This document shows, one piece after another, positions 1 through 11,414 of a stretch of DNA of 64,000 bases. The position numbers and the translations under genes are program-made. The DNA is from Spinacia oleracea (taxonomy: Eukaryota > Streptophyta > Magnoliopsida > Caryophyllales > Amaranthaceae). The notes under the pieces were generated by a model. The model was not told the DNA's origin. It made no database searches and saw only the letters and a list, made by a program, of their open reading frames with translations. The DNA is taken from the NCBI RefSeq assembly GCF_020520425.1, contig NC_079491.1, positions 25,225,449 through 25,289,448 of the forward strand, in the 5' to 3' direction. Numbering within the stretch: the first letter of the stretch is position 1; each line of letters starts with the position of its first letter.

Positions 1-785
1 ATTTATGTCTAACAAAGCTCTCTTCTGCTATTTCTCCGTCTCTGAGTAGTCAGCAAGGGTTGTTAATATAAACAGGGCTAAGGAATGGGGATAATGATCA
101 TATTGGTAGTCTAACTTTTGCCTTATTGGCTGCAAGAAAACTATCTATAGTGTGCAAGATCTTTGTAAGAAAATGGATTTGAACTTTGTGCAGCCAAAAA
201 AAGAAACTTTAAAGCCCTGCCCCAGGTTTAACTCTCAGAAATAATTTGTTTGTTTTTTCCAAATTGGGGGGGGGGGGGGGGGGGGGGGGTGTTGATGATC
301 ATGATTGCTCTATATCCCTTTTTAACATTCATAGCAGCAGGGATCTGATTTTGTCAGTTCTCCACTTTAACAACAATTGATCAAATTCTATTTAGTCTAA
401 TGCATAGTGATAATTTATCCGACAATGAATTAGGTAGTCAAACACTCACACTTGCTAATGATTTGGGCCTTTGGCTTTAGGATAAGGATTGACCAAATAG
501 GATTCTTGTTATCTGACATTCTTTTTTATCCCTCCTCATAAAGACATTGCATAATTTTGATCTTGTCTATCCCGCCTTATGAAAAAATCTTGTTGAAGGT
601 GTTAAGGCATATTGGCAACGGAAATGCTAAATGTCATTTACAGCTCAATTCCTGATGACTGATTTGAACTGCTTTTCCCCTTTCCATCTTTGTCTGGGAG
701 ACAAACAATTTTCCATGATGCATGATGTCCTATTCATTGTGCAAAAAAAGTTCTTGTCATGATGATTTATTTCGTGTTCAATCAG
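1..785 (+). other. 5' flank or intron of the small membrane-protein gene
   Basis: No exon is recognisable here. The splice acceptor at 784-785 opens the first visible exon, so this stretch is probably the preceding intron, with the start codon either outside the window or in a short exon I cannot identify. It contains a 24-base G run at 266-289. Confidence 0.5.
266..289. repeat. Poly-G homopolymer of 24 bases
   Basis: An uninterrupted run of 24 G (24 C on the other strand) lies in the presumed intron. Runs of this length are unstable and often mis-sized in sequencing, so the exact length is uncertain. Confidence 0.9.
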
Positions 786-2102
786 GTAGTTAACAAGGCA
801 GCTGCAACCTTTGCTCCTAGGGCTTCTACAGCTTCCAAAAACCCTGCTGTGCCAGGAAGTACATTATACCAAGTTTTTGAGATCCAGGCATATGCGTCTA
901 TGTTTCTGGGCGGAGTTCTGTCCTTTAATCTAGTATTCCCATCAAATGAGCCAGATATATGGCGATTAATGGGCATGTGGTCTATTTGGATGTTCAGTAA
1001 GTCCTCGTCTCACTATGATAGTAGAAGTAAACTTCTTTTATTATATTTCTTGGTTGTCCTAAAGACTATACAAGGATCATGAGGGAAGAACCAAAAGTTG
1101 TGGAAGAAAGAGATATTAGGAGGGAACGATGAACAAACTTTTTAGGCCCATGAACGTTGGTGCTCTTAAGAACAATTCACATCACTTTGTAGCTTTCACA
1201 CATGTTGGCATTTATTTCGTGTCACACTAATCTAGTTCAAATAGCTATAGTTAGGTACTTGGGTTAATGTGTCCTTGAGATTTGTGGATATGTGGCTAAT
1301 TGCTCTTTGCAATTAGGATGTTAAAGAACACTGCATGAGCTTAACAAGTCATTTGAGCACAAAAACAATAATATGCCACTAAGCCTGTCGATTTGCACTA
1401 TGCTATTTCCACCAATTATGCATATCTTGGTATGAAGCTTTGATTAAAATCATTTGCGTGTTCAATTGACTTCATGGAGTTGTTTAGAACTTAGCAGATT
1501 CAAGTATGTGTATGTGTGTGTATGCGCGTGTGTGTATGCGCGTGTGTGTTGGACACAGTATTGGATCCGACCATCCAAGTCCTTGATACACCGGTATCTA
1601 GGACACAAGTATTGGATCCGACCATCTGAGTCCTCGATACTCCGGTATCTCGGACACAAGTATTGGGTCCGAGTAACTTAGGATCTTTGTATCCTTCGAT
1701 TCCTTAGTCAGGAATGCTAGTGTAACTCTAATTTCTTGTTGTTAACATACGCACCATTTTTATTCTTATATTGTTATGTTCATCTCACTGAATAATAAAC
1801 CTTAAATATATTTTCCCTGGTGCAGCAATTCCTTCACTTCGTGCCCGAGACTGTTCAAAGAACGAAAAAGAAGCACTCAACTATCTGTTTCTCCTTGTTC
1901 CATTGCTCAATGTCATAATCCCATTCTTCTGGAAGTCCTTTGCTGTTGTTTGGTCCGCAGACACAGTTGCCTTCTTTTTGATGTACGCTTGGAAGGTATG
2001 TCTCATTTCTGTAGATTTCAATAATTAGCAATCTGAGGCAATTTATTGATACACTATTTCTGCTTCATACAGTTGGGGTGGCTGCAGAAAACAGAGTCGT
2101 AA
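786..2102 (+). CDS. Small plant integral membrane protein of unknown function, 5' partial
   Basis: Three exons can be joined: 786-996, 1826-1995 and 2073-2102, each bounded by AG acceptors and GT donors, with the reading frame held and TAA at 2100-2102. The product begins VVNKAAATFAPRAS and ends GWLQKTES. It has hydrophobic stretches around YASMFLGGVLSFNLVF, in the middle of exon 2 (YLFLLVPLLNVIIPFFW) and at its end (TVAFFLMYAWK), so it is probably a multi-pass membrane protein. I recognise it as a conserved plant protein lacking an assigned function, but I do not assign a gene name. The first exon with the start codon is not visible. The 829-base intron 997-1825 carries a short 51-bp tandem repeat. 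No catalytic or binding motif is seen. Confidence 0.75.
1561..1676 (+). repeat. 51-bp tandem repeat, about 2.3 copies, intronic
   Basis: The segment starting TTGGATCCGACCATC at 1561 recurs at 1612 and, diverged and partial, at 1663, a 51-bp period. Each unit holds GGACACAAGTATT and CCGGTATCT. It lies within the intron 997-1825 of the membrane-protein gene. It is too short to be an element on its own. Confidence 0.8.
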
Positions 2103-2853
2103 GGTTGCCATCATGGGTTCTCTTGGTGAAAGTCTTTCCTGTAGAAATATTATTTTTTATCTGAATAATTGATATTATTACACACAATATGTACAAAACT
2201 TCCAATGATGCTGGAAACTCTAGGGGAGGATCAGGAAAGACCGAAATGCTTAGAAGGCGAAGTTAACAAACAGACAGTCTTTGATTGGTTATAGCAAATT
2301 AAAATGTAAATTCCTGTATTTGGTTCGAGTAGTGCGCCACAGACAGCACTTGCAGCTTGCATATCAAAAATTCATAGGCATCGAACCCGTGTACATTCTG
2401 GTAACCTTAAAGTCAGAAGCTTGAATCCTACCAACTGCAACTGTTGTGGTTATCTCAAGAGTCTGCCTTGCAAATCCAGGTTTCACATTTTTCCTTCTAT
2501 CTTACTGCGTATATTCATTTTTTGTCTCGCTGCATGTTCAAAAGCTTGAATGTAACCGTTATGAATAAATTCGTAATCTGTAATAGGTACTGTTATAGGA
2601 AGTATATTTTATGAATTCCTTCACTTAGATCGATATACATAACACATTACAAACCTAAATTAATGAACAGGAGGGTAGATTGCCTGAACATGAAATACAT
2701 GTGTCGGAATTTATTTTTGAAATGTATGAATGAATAGAGAGAAGCAAACAAGTGTAGATTGCCTGAAGTTATAGTACATGAGCAGTTTGTTTGCTTCAGT
2801 CATGCCATAGTTATTCTTGGTGCATATTCTATACAACACATACGCATAGGCAT
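2103..2853. other. Intergenic, 3' flank of membrane-protein gene
   Basis: This AT-rich stretch probably contains the 3' UTR of the upstream gene. I see no coding region or element boundary in it. Confidence 0.5.
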
Positions 2854-2856
2854 TTA

Positions 2857-3179
2857 GGTTCTGTTTGGTTTGCCGTAAAACTTTACAGTGTAATTTTTTC
2901 ATGGAATTTTTTTTTCCAGGTAAAAGCACAATTCAAAATTACTTTTCCTTTGTTTGGTTCCTTAACAGAACATTAATGGGAAAATAAAAATGTGAGAATA
3001 TTGATGGAAAGAAGTAAGATAGAAAAGGAGGAAAAATGAAAAAGGTGGTTTTCATTCTTTTCAAATGGAAACTATTTTTCACACTTGAGACACTTATTGA
3101 AAATTGTTTTCCATCACTCGCCAGACCAAACATATGATTAAAAAGGGAAAAAATATTTTACACTCTATTAAACGGGGCC
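2857..3179. mobile_element. Tourist-like MITE, 323 bp, TTA target-site duplication
   Basis: The left end reads GGTTCTGTTTGG and the right end, read on the other strand, GGCCCCGTTTAA, giving imperfect terminal inverted repeats. The trinucleotide TTA flanks both sides (2854-2856 and 3180-3182), as expected for PIF/Harbinger-type Tourist elements. No transposase is encoded. Reading frames inside are chance ORFs. Confidence 0.7.
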
Positions 3180-3182
3180 TTA

Positions 3183-3555
3183 CGTTGATTCGGAATCTTG
3201 ATACGTAGTGAAAATCCTTGATAAACGGCCCTATGACTTAGTTCCAGGTTTTGTGACATAAAAGAAAATACTTTCCTTTAGAAAAACAATTGTATTAGAT
3301 CGTAAAACCACAATTATATGTAAAAAAATAAAATATTACATCGACTACAATGGAAATAATGAAAACATCCCTCAAAACAAAGAAAGTGGAAATATGAAAA
3401 CATCATGCAAAGAAATATTTCCGACTAGAGTGTTGTCGTCGTTAGTGCTCTTTCCTTGCTCGAACGTATGTCCCTATGTACCGAAAACTGACCAGGCTGA
3501 CTTGAATGCAATAAGGAAACCCGGCCCGTTGATTTAACTAATAAGCTTGTAGTTA
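3183..3555. other. Intergenic, 3' flank of CASP-like gene
   Basis: This would hold the 3' UTR of the minus-strand CASP-like gene. Nothing else is recognised. Confidence 0.5.
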
Positions 3556-4244
3556 TTAATATTTAGAGGTTCTCTTATGAAGCTTTGAAGCAGTTAGAAT
3601 AATGAGCAAGAGAAATGCAATAGCCCCCATTAAAGAAAGGGCAACAGAAGCCGTAACTTGGTGGCAAAATTTAGCATACATATTACAAATCTTTTTCCAT
3701 TGTAAATGTGAGTTTCCTTTTATACCTATTAGCCCGATTGCACCCGTTCCTCCGATGCTGGAAAACAACAACGCAACCATCATTAAATCTGCAACCAATA
3801 TCATCAAACGCGAAACACCCACTTTTCCACCTCCTTTACTTGCAAATATCATAACTAGCATTGTTGCTGCTGCGGATACACTTGCGATGGAGTTCGACAC
3901 CACAGAGTACCTATTTTAATTATAATAATAAAAAAAATCAATACAAACAGCCGGTCAAATAAACCAAGTGAATTGATTCATTGATTTGAAGGTAAATGAA
4001 ATACTTACACAAAAGCAGAGACATGATGGAATTTAGCAGTGACGGGGACATGGAAAGTAGGAAGAGTAGGAAGTAGTACAACAGGAATAATCTCGGTCTC
4101 TTTGTCCAACCCTATCAAAATAGCAGCTGTTAGAGTCACTAACAAGGCAAAACCCCTTAACATAATCTCGGGCTGGCTGAACGCAGTGCCATGATCTGTT
4201 TCCCATTCTTTCTCTTTGTTTTTCTGCACCTCTCCTATCTCCAT
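3556..4244 (-). CDS. CASP-like membrane protein, CASPL1-type
   Basis: Two exons, 4244-4009 and 3910-3556, joined by a 98-base GT-AG intron, encode 196 residues, a usual length for the family. CASP and CASP-like proteins are four-helix plasma-membrane proteins; CASPs scaffold the Casparian strip in the endodermis, whereas most CASP-like members have no settled role. Helix 1 lies near LRGFALLVTLTAAILIGL, helix 2 across the splice site (VVSNSIASVSAAATMLVMI), helix 3 near LMILVADLMMVALLF and helix 4 near VTASVALSLMGAIAFLLL. The conserved Arg of helix 1 and Asp of helix 3 are both present. The NSHLQWKKICN...FC stretch before helix 4 is typical of the CASPL1 group. The start is the first Met of a charged cytosolic N-terminus (MEIGEVQKNKE). 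The subgroup assignment is inference. Confidence 0.85.
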
Positions 4245-5223
4245 ATTATTCTGCTTTTAGGCGCTTAATTTGTTATTGACGTAATAGACTGTAGAGTGTC
4301 CTTAAAATACTTTAACATTTTGTTGCAAGTAGCTACCGGAAAGCACTAGAGAATAATAGCTTAGTTGGCGCTGTTAATATGGCAGTTGAAATTCTACAAT
4401 AAACTAAATAATACAGTTGGATGATTAAAGTGGGAAAACGGCACAACGGTGGTTTGTATTGAATACAGAAGACAAGAGGTGAAGGGAGTTCAACAAAATG
4501 GGTCTACTTGTAGTAAATACAAATTGGTTGAGGAAATGGTGTAGCTAGTTTTAGTTGTGTGTGTGGGTGGATTTATGAATTTTTTTATTATTGGAATGAT
4601 TTTAGAACACTACTTATGGTACAGGATCGACCACGAATACATAGCTAGTTATGGTATAGACTCTATCGTGTTTTTTATCAACGTGTTACGTACGTTATCA
4701 AAATATAGTATGTAGGTCAAATAAATTAAAAACAAACATCAATGAGGTGTTCAAGTAATGGACTAATGGTTGAATAATAACTTGTGCGCTATGACTCATA
4801 AGTTTGAGTTCATCTTTCACCATTTGTAATTTGTATTGCATTTTTCACTCATTTAGAAAAGAAAACAAGTTAATATTTCTGTTTGTATATTCAAAGATTT
4901 ATTGGGTAATAATTAATGTGCTTAAAATAAAATATATTTGTAATTTGCATTACTTTTAAAGAATAAAAAAAAGTTAACTTGCGATCTTTATTATCTCTCT
5001 ATGAGTTTTTATTTTTCTATTTTTTAATAAAACCGGAAGTTCAATCAATGTACTATAGGAAAATGTATACCCTGGATCTCATAGTCAAGAGTCCAATATT
5101 CAATTGCGATTTTATTCTATTTATTTTAACTTGTCTCAAATATAATAAGTGAAATAAACTTTAGATGCGTTAAGATATGATCATCATCATCGCTAGGGCT
5201 TAAGAATGGGCTTTTCGTGATTT
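4245..5223. other. Upstream region of the CASP-like gene
   Basis: AT-rich sequence that must include the promoter of the minus-strand CASP-like gene. Apart from the SINE-like segment noted separately I see no feature. Confidence 0.5.
4743..4850 (+). mobile_element. Possible degenerate SINE
   Basis: A stretch with TAATGGTTGAATAATAAC followed by AGTTTGAGTTCATC resembles the A and B boxes of a tRNA-derived SINE, followed by the CACCATTTGTAATTTGTATTG tail type also seen in the better-preserved SINE at 25.6 kb. No target-site duplication was found. Confidence 0.4.
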
Positions 5224-5231
5224 GTCATGTC

Positions 5232-5407
5232 CAGTGGCGAACTTTGAACGGTTTTATGAGGAGACCGGAACGGAAAAAATAAACAATATACTATGTAATT
5301 ATACAATTATACATAATTTTAGGGGAGACAGTAACTAAAAATACACTACAAAATTTTCCGGCAGGGGGGGCCAGGCCCACCCCAACCTTAACAAAGATCT
5401 GCCCCTA
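5232..5407. mobile_element. Short hAT-type element, 176 bp
   Basis: The ends are CAGTGGCGAAC and, on the other strand, TAGGGGCAGATC, similar to hAT termini. The flanking eight bases GTCATGTC are identical on both sides (5224-5231 and 5408-5415), the target-site duplication length expected of hAT transposons. It is non-coding. Confidence 0.75.
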
Positions 5408-5539
5408 GTCATGTCCTACCTTAAGAAGGCTATGTTCTCTTCAATTTATTTTCACTGATTTAGGCAAACTAAGTTTAGATTAACAAGTTCATATAAATGC
5501 AGATAAAATAAGTTCGGTAAAAATAAGGGGTAACCAAAT

Positions 5540-6153
5540 TAGGGATTTCAGTGGGGCGGGTTTCGTGGGAGACCCGCCCCACATACGCCCAAGTAGGCGG
5601 GGATTGGGGTAGGTTTAGTGCGTGATTGGGCGGGGACGATGGGTATAAAAATCGTATCCGCTATGGGTGATGGGGCGGGTGTGGATTTTGCTTTGAACCC
5701 ACCCCATCCCCACTCGCTCACTTCATACCCGCCATGGGTGATGGGGTGATTGTTGATTTAGGTAATAATATAAATTTAGGTGAGATTTTTAAGTGTTTTT
5801 GTTTTGATTTTTTTGTTATGACGGGTACTATTTTTCAATTATACATGTCACTTTAGTCATAAGGTATTTTTTTTCTAAAGTTAAAATTTCATTACTCCAC
5901 ATATATGGCAAATGTTTGTTAAATAAGAAAAATTATGAGGGTATTGGCGCGGTTATGGGGTGAGGAGGAGACGGGGATGGATATATACCCAGACGAGTGG
6001 TGGGGCGGGGATGTATTTTAGTCTATACCTGTTGGGGCGGGGTTGGGGATGAATTTTGTAGCCGTCATGGGTAATAGGGTGGGGATGGGGATGAAAATTT
6101 TAGGTGGGAATGGGATCTACATCCGCATTCGACCCGCCCCTTTGACATCCCTA
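5540..6153. mobile_element. hAT-type non-autonomous element, 614 bp, rich in GGGGCGGG
   Basis: The left end reads TAGGGATTTCAGTGGGGCGG and the right end on the opposite strand TAGGGATGTCAAAGGGGCGG. The 8-bp duplication AACCAAAT lies at 5532-5539 and 6154-6161. Inside are many copies of GGGGCGGG and GGGGATGGG, especially near both ends, with an AT-rich middle. The 77-codon frame inside is a chance ORF. Confidence 0.8.
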
Positions 6154-6161
6154 AACCAAAT

Positions 6162-6525
6162 ACAATTTATGACTAAAATAAATTTTGATAAGTTCATATA
6201 CGATAAGTTTAGGAAAAATAAGTGGAAAACATATAAATTGAATGCCTATGATAGGATAATAGAATTGCAGCTTTAGATCGGGTGAGTTTTAACATAATCT
6301 TAAACCGAGTCTTTTAAAACCAAGTATCAACATGAGACTCAACTACCAATCTACCATAGGGATGATTGCGTTTATTACTATAAAGGTAAACATAGTGTTA
6401 TTGTGGTTAAGGGTGGGCTAAAAAATAGTTAATTAGTTGGTGGCAAAATGAAAACAAAGTCCTAAAAGGTGAATAAAAAGGTGTGGATCATTCCCATAAG
6501 TAAAAAAATCAAAAGCTTAAACCCT
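6162..6525. other. Intergenic spacer between elements
   Basis: No feature is recognised. Confidence 0.4.
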
Positions 6526-6535
6526 AAATATTAGC

Positions 6536-8004
6536 GCCACCGACGGCTTGAGAATCGTCTCTCCTCTCAGGTCGTCGGCGAGCGGTTAAGTGTAGTAGCT
6601 TCTTTCGTTTAGAGTGTTTTTTGGTGGAGGAGCTACCTCCGTGAGTTTCGCCGGCAAATCAAAGAAGGGTTTTCAATAGGTTGAAGAAGCTTTATTGCTT
6701 CTCTTGATCTCCTCGTCGGCGATTTTGTTTCAGTCGACTTTTCCGACCTTTGACACAAGGGATCTCTGTCAGATCGGGTTAAGCAACCTTGGTGTCCATC
6801 TCCGAAGCTTCTCTAGACACCGCCGTGGATAATCTCTCCGGTAAAGGTGAAATTTGGGGTAAGGGTTTCTAATTCGGATTAGGGGTGCTAGGTAATTAGG
6901 TTGTTTGCTCTGTTTCTGTTAGGTTTTCGGAAACCAATTAATACCTAAGTTCCTTGTCGCCGCCGTCTCGCAGTGTCGGAAAATACGCCGATCTTGACGG
7001 TAAAAGGTAAAGACTAGGTTAGAGGGTGGTGTTTGGTATTAATTTTGGCCGAATTTTAGAGGATTATGTCATTTATGTGAGTGGTGTGATCCTTGTTTTC
7101 ATCCCTATTGTGTTAATTTGATTGGTTTAGTTGATTAGTTTTAATGTCAAGTTCTTCTTTAATGTTGTTGGGTAGTGTGGTTTTATGCTTTGGTGTTGGA
7201 AGTTTCCCTGTTAGAACTGTTAATTTTTGTAGCCCTTTGAGTTTTTCCCAAAATTGGTTTGTTGTTGGATGTCTTATGTGGGTATGTTCAATTTTGAGGC
7301 AAGTATGGGTTGTTCGATTGAGTTTAAGTGTTGGCCCGATTCTAATTTCAGAAGAGTTAGTTAACCTTGTTAGTGATCTTGTCCTGGGAGTTCATACTAC
7401 CTATAGTGGTGGTATGTCAGGTTGTAAGGCGAAGGGAGAAGATGTGGGTGATTATGGAAGGGGGTGTTGGTGTCCACAAAGTTGGGTTATTAGGTTTAGG
7501 TTTGCGATGAGAGGTGATCTCATTGCATTCAAAATTTCTTATCCGAAGACAGCTCCCCAATGTTTGGGGGTTCATAGCTTGTCAACTAGGTTGAGTCTCT
7601 CCCGTTCCAAGGAAAGACTCCATGTACCTTTTCAAGAAGGTATAAGGTCACTGTCTCAGTTTGTTTGTAAGCATTTCACCCTGCTTACAAAGTTGGTTCA
7701 ATCAATGAGTGGATTATCTATCCTTCCGTGTCTCTCTTTGTCGTTCAAGTGTCACAGGGTTTCAAGGGCTTCCTTTCGACGTCTACAAGCTTGCTTCGAG
7801 CCAAGTGAAAATGGGAATGAAGAAATGTTATGGGGCTTCATCAGTCAAGGGCTGACGATCAAAGTATTCACTGCCTTTGCGGTTTTTAAAGTTTACTGTT
7901 TATTTTGGTTTGTAAGAGCTAGTAAAGCTCTAGTAGTAGTTTGTTGTAATATGTGAACCTTTTCAATTATGTATGTTTAAGCCTATGTCAAAAAAAAAAA
8001 AAAA
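6536..8004 (+). mobile_element. Poly-A-tailed retroposon with 10-bp target-site duplication
   Basis: The segment ends in a run of A (7990-8007) and is flanked by AAATATTAGC at 6526-6535 and 8005-8014, the hallmark of target-primed reverse transcription. Its first 400 bases are GC-richer, with CGCCGG-type stretches, like a LINE or gene 5' UTR. A 270-codon frame at 7144-7956 (MSSSSLMLLGS...) has no reverse-transcriptase, endonuclease or other motif I recognise. It is therefore either a non-autonomous LINE derivative or a retroposed transcript. The perfect duplication suggests recent insertion. I do not call the frame a gene. Confidence 0.75.
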
Positions 8005-8014
8005 AAATATTAGC

Positions 8015-8850
8015 TTAATTCTGAAAATTGCCACTTAATATTCTTAAATCGTACTACGTAAAAGAGTCTGGAGAGTGTTGCCATAGGTTTTTACTACCAT
8101 AGGGATAGTTACTGAATATCAATACCATCAATCATTTGTTCCTACTAAAAGAATGGTTCATAATAACACAAACAAAACTAGGTAAGTAGGTCTTTCTTCC
8201 AACCATAAGAAATTAAAGTTCTAAGACTTTTAAGGTCTAAGTTAATATCAAGGGTCATTTTTCACAACCTATGTGGCAAGGTGGATTAACATTAAATGGA
8301 TTCACTTTGGTTGAAGATTTTGATCAAGTTCCCGGCCTAAAGTCAAGTTCGTCTTAATTCTTAAGAGATAATTCAAGGAATGCACCACAAATGGTTAATA
8401 TATATCATACATGAGTTAGGATATTATCCTTTCATTGTTTTTATTTTAAATACATCACTTCTACATTAAGTCACGCTTTATCATATTTTTATTTCTCTTT
8501 TTTTCAACAATCTCCACTTCAAATAAAAACTCTGATATAAAGGTGGTGTAAAATAAAGTGGAGTATAATACTATTGTAATTGATTTGCATAGGAAAGTGT
8601 AATACAGTATATGGAAATGGGGAATATAGTACTGGGAAAGTGAAATACAGTACTTGTTTTTGTTTTGTTATGTTGTGTTGTGTTTTCTATGCATTTTTAA
8701 TTAATATAGTACAGGAGAAAGTGAAAAACTTAATAGCAAAAAATAGAAACGTAACTATAATTTGGGACGCTCGATTAGGAAAACAGGGTTACAATTATGG
8801 GACGAGGGAGTACAAAAGAATTGCTGAGATTTTGAGGTAATTTTACATTC
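8015..8850. other. AT-rich spacer
   Basis: No gene or element boundary is recognised. An 86-codon frame at 8580-8840 has no recognisable domain. Confidence 0.4.
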
Positions 8851-9559
8851 TTTTGATTTTGTTCTTTTTATTGTTTTTTAGGTCGAATTTCTGCTAGTTA
8901 AGTTTGCTCAAATTTTGGCGAATTTCGTTCAACTATCTGCAATTTTGCTCAAATTTTTGCAAATTACACCACATCATTTTAATCCTATTGTTTTGAAGAA
9001 TTCACAGATTGAAATTGTATTTTCTGGTGTCGGGGCTTCGTTTTTTTGGCGACTGAACTTCTAAGGTCATTTAACCTAATTTTTGTTTACTTTTGAAGAT
9101 ATTTTGTTTACTTCTCAATGTATTAAGTGCAATTTTGAACCAATGTTTTGTTTACTTTTGAATTTAATTGTGAGTTAATAGTCGGTTTTGGTTATGAAAT
9201 TAGCTGATTTAGAAACTTTTTTAGAGAAAATTTGTGTGTAAAACTGGAATTAGCTTCTTTAGAAGCTGTTGTAGAGAAAATTTGTTGGTGTTGTTCAATT
9301 GAGGTCAGTTGGTGGGAGTTGCTTTGTTATAATTTTGTTGCACTTAGTGATTATCTAACTCAAAAGTAAAGCAAAAACTGAAAAAAGTAAATAGAAATGA
9401 TCTAAAAGTAAACAAAATATGTCCCATAACCCATATTATCCACGGAACAATATGTCCAGGTAGTGAATCAGTCAACAGAAATAGCAAGGGTACGTTCGTC
9501 ATGTGTTGTATCAATTTCTCCAACAGGTTTGGAATTGAAGTCATATATTAAGCCAGAAA

Positions 9560-10030
9560 GTTAGGCATCATCTTAATTTTCCAAATAGTATTTTCAGAAA
9601 CAGAATCTCCTCTTATTTTCATCTCAACAATAACCAGTTGTTCAGTTAGCTTAGTTAGCTGGTTAATTTCCATCCTGGCTATGAAATTCCCAATTGGTCC
9701 AATCAATTAAGTCCACCACACCATCCTTCTTCCTCGTGTGTACCTTTTTACATTCAGCTCGGGTGCAACTTCTTCGATGGTGGCAATGATCTCATCCTCT
9801 AACAAAGCTGATAAGAACTTCTCACTTTCCTCGAAGGTTTGTAATTTTGGTTAAACAACCCTTTCAAGTCAAGTCCTGAAGCGAAAGTGATCAAGTCAAA
9901 CGCGTTGAGTGGAGTACTGGTACTTGCCTCCCCTTCCACCACCTGTTGTTCTTTTTGTTATTGTTGTATAGCAAGGGGTTTCATAGAAAAGAAGCCATCA
10001 TCCAAGTCTTTACGATCTTTGTCATGCTAA
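9560..10030 (-). pseudogene. CBL-interacting protein kinase (CIPK) C-terminal fragment
   Basis: Translated on the minus strand, 9918-9841 gives STPLNAFDLITFASGLDLKG followed by LFNQ, which matches the NAF/FISL motif through which CIPKs bind calcineurin-B-like calcium sensors. After a frame change the sequence reads EESEKFLSALLEDEIIATIE and later EQLVIVEMKIRGDSVSEN, resembling the region that follows NAF and the phosphatase-interaction domain. The kinase catalytic domain is missing, and stops and frameshifts are present (for example a TAA after LAIQQ), so it cannot make a CIPK. It is most likely a captured and decayed gene fragment inside the composite region. The family call for the NAF part is fairly firm; the downstream part is weaker. 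Confidence 0.55.
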
Positions 10031-10298
10031 AACTGAAAATCTAGTCTATCAAATTCGGTAAAGTTGCTCTATAAGTTTTTTTTAGTGAAACTGTTCCTGT
10101 ACTTGATTCAAATACAAGGTCGCAGTTGGGTTTTAGTGATTATTTTGGTTGCACCAGGCATTGATTGTCTCTATAGCTCTAGGTGAAGTCATTTTACTGA
10201 AGTGCAGTTGATGAGTGATACTGAATAATAAGCCAAGTTCAACTCTCATTTCCTTTTCTTCTCTTCTTGTCATGATTGAAATTTTATTGATTTTCTTA

Positions 10299-10369
10299 AA
10301 CCTATTACCTCAAATGGTAGAGCACTATGCAAATGCATAGGGGATGTAGGTTCGATTCCTACATAGGTT
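10299..10369 (+). other. tRNA-like sequence, 71 nt
   Basis: It folds as a cloverleaf with a perfect 7-bp acceptor (AACCTAT/ATAGGTT), a D-arm CCTC/GAGC, an anticodon stem CTATG/CATAG and a perfect T-arm GTAGG-TTCGATT-CCTAC. The anticodon loop is CAAATG, only six bases and without U at position 33, so it cannot be a normal decoding tRNA. Box A and box B are recognisable. Confidence 0.55.
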
Positions 10370-10971
10370 TTCTTTAAAAGTACATAAAAAAAAAAATCAA
10401 AAGTAAATAAAAGAAACTCAAAAGTAAATCAAAATATCTCAAAAGTAAATCATAATAACTCAAAAGTATCTCATAAAAATTCAAAAGTAAATCAAAATAT
10501 TTCACTGAAGGCCTGATGCAAACTGATGTTCAAAGTTGATTTCCCGTATTACTATCCTGATCTACTGAACATCAGACCCTTTATGAATATATGTGACTTT
10601 CATTGCATTATTAATAAGAAGTATTCAAAAAGTAAACAAAAAAAACGCAAAAGTAAATAATTTAAACTCTGTAAACTAAAAATCTTAGAAGTAATTAGAA
10701 AACCTCAAAAACTTATTACAATCAAATAGTTCAAAGTGCCAATTGATCGAGCAAAGAGTCATTGACATTCATCTCTTACAATATGAAACAAACTATAAGG
10801 AAGAAATATATGGTCGGATGTCAAAAGTAAAGGTTTTCAACTTAAAAGTAAATAAAACAATACAAAAAGTAAATAAAGATAAAAAAAAACTAGAAAACTC
10901 CGATTGGAGTATATAGGTTAAAGTAAAGGTTTTTCAATTATAAGTAAATAAAAAAAAAAAAAGTAAAGACG

Positions 10972-11028
10972 AACCTACGTGGGATTCGAACCCACATCTT
11001 TTGATACTGTACCAATGAGCTGTAGGCT
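10972..11028 (-). other. Truncated tRNA-like sequence, 57 nt
   Basis: On the minus strand an acceptor AGCCTAC/GTAGGTT, a D-arm region AGCTCATTGGTA and a perfect T-arm GTGGG-TTCGAAT-CCCAC are present, but the anticodon arm is deleted. It is related to the neighbouring tRNA-like sequences. Confidence 0.5.
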
Positions 11029-11075
11029 AGTTAAATAAAAGTAAAGTAAAAACCAAAAAAATTGAATCCTTCTCT

Positions 11076-11414
11076 ATGCATCCTTTGCACACATGTTGGA
11101 TGGAAATTCTAAGGAAACTCATCATGTTGTCCCGATTCGATGAGGTGGTGAAACTAATTGATCAATCTTTGGAAAGACCTGATATGGTCTTGATCAATGA
11201 AGATGATGCGAGCAACCTGAGTAATATGTTAATTGATTCTGATTGTTTCATGGCCCTAAAAATAGTGTTATTGCTTCCATATGGAACAATACATTTGCAA
11301 CTCTTAGATGCATTTGTGATGGTCATGCCCACCAACATTGAGGTATCAATAGCAAAGAGGTTAGCCATGATGAATCAGCCTCATTCAAGTCCCTTATGCA
11401 GTTATACCTACTAA
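11076..11414 (+). pseudogene. MIP2/NBAS (Sec39-type) protein fragment
   Basis: A 112-codon open frame contains CWMEILRKLIMLSRF, VVKLIDQSLE and DCFMALKIVLLLPYGT. I recognise this as the C-terminal part of plant MAG2-interacting protein 2, the NBAS/Sec39-like subunit of the Dsl1/NRZ tethering complex that captures Golgi-derived vesicles at the ER. The full protein is far longer than two thousand residues, so this is only a fragment. No splice-linked exons nearby complete it; a segment at 12129-12368 (FPSWLVALLKQ...) might be a later piece but is not convincing. Its setting next to tRNA-like sequences and the minus-strand CIPK fragment indicates transposon capture. The assignment is from memory of the family. 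Confidence 0.5.

Noticed and set aside
3602-3919. 105-codon plus-strand frame
   Set aside because: Antisense shadow of the CASP-like exon 2.
7144-7956. 270-codon frame starting MSSSSLMLLGS
   Set aside because: It lies inside a retroposon, has no recognisable domain, and its composition looks like translated non-coding sequence; I describe it only as part of the element.
10299-10369. Functional tRNA gene
   Set aside because: The anticodon loop has six bases and lacks U33, so I call it tRNA-like only.
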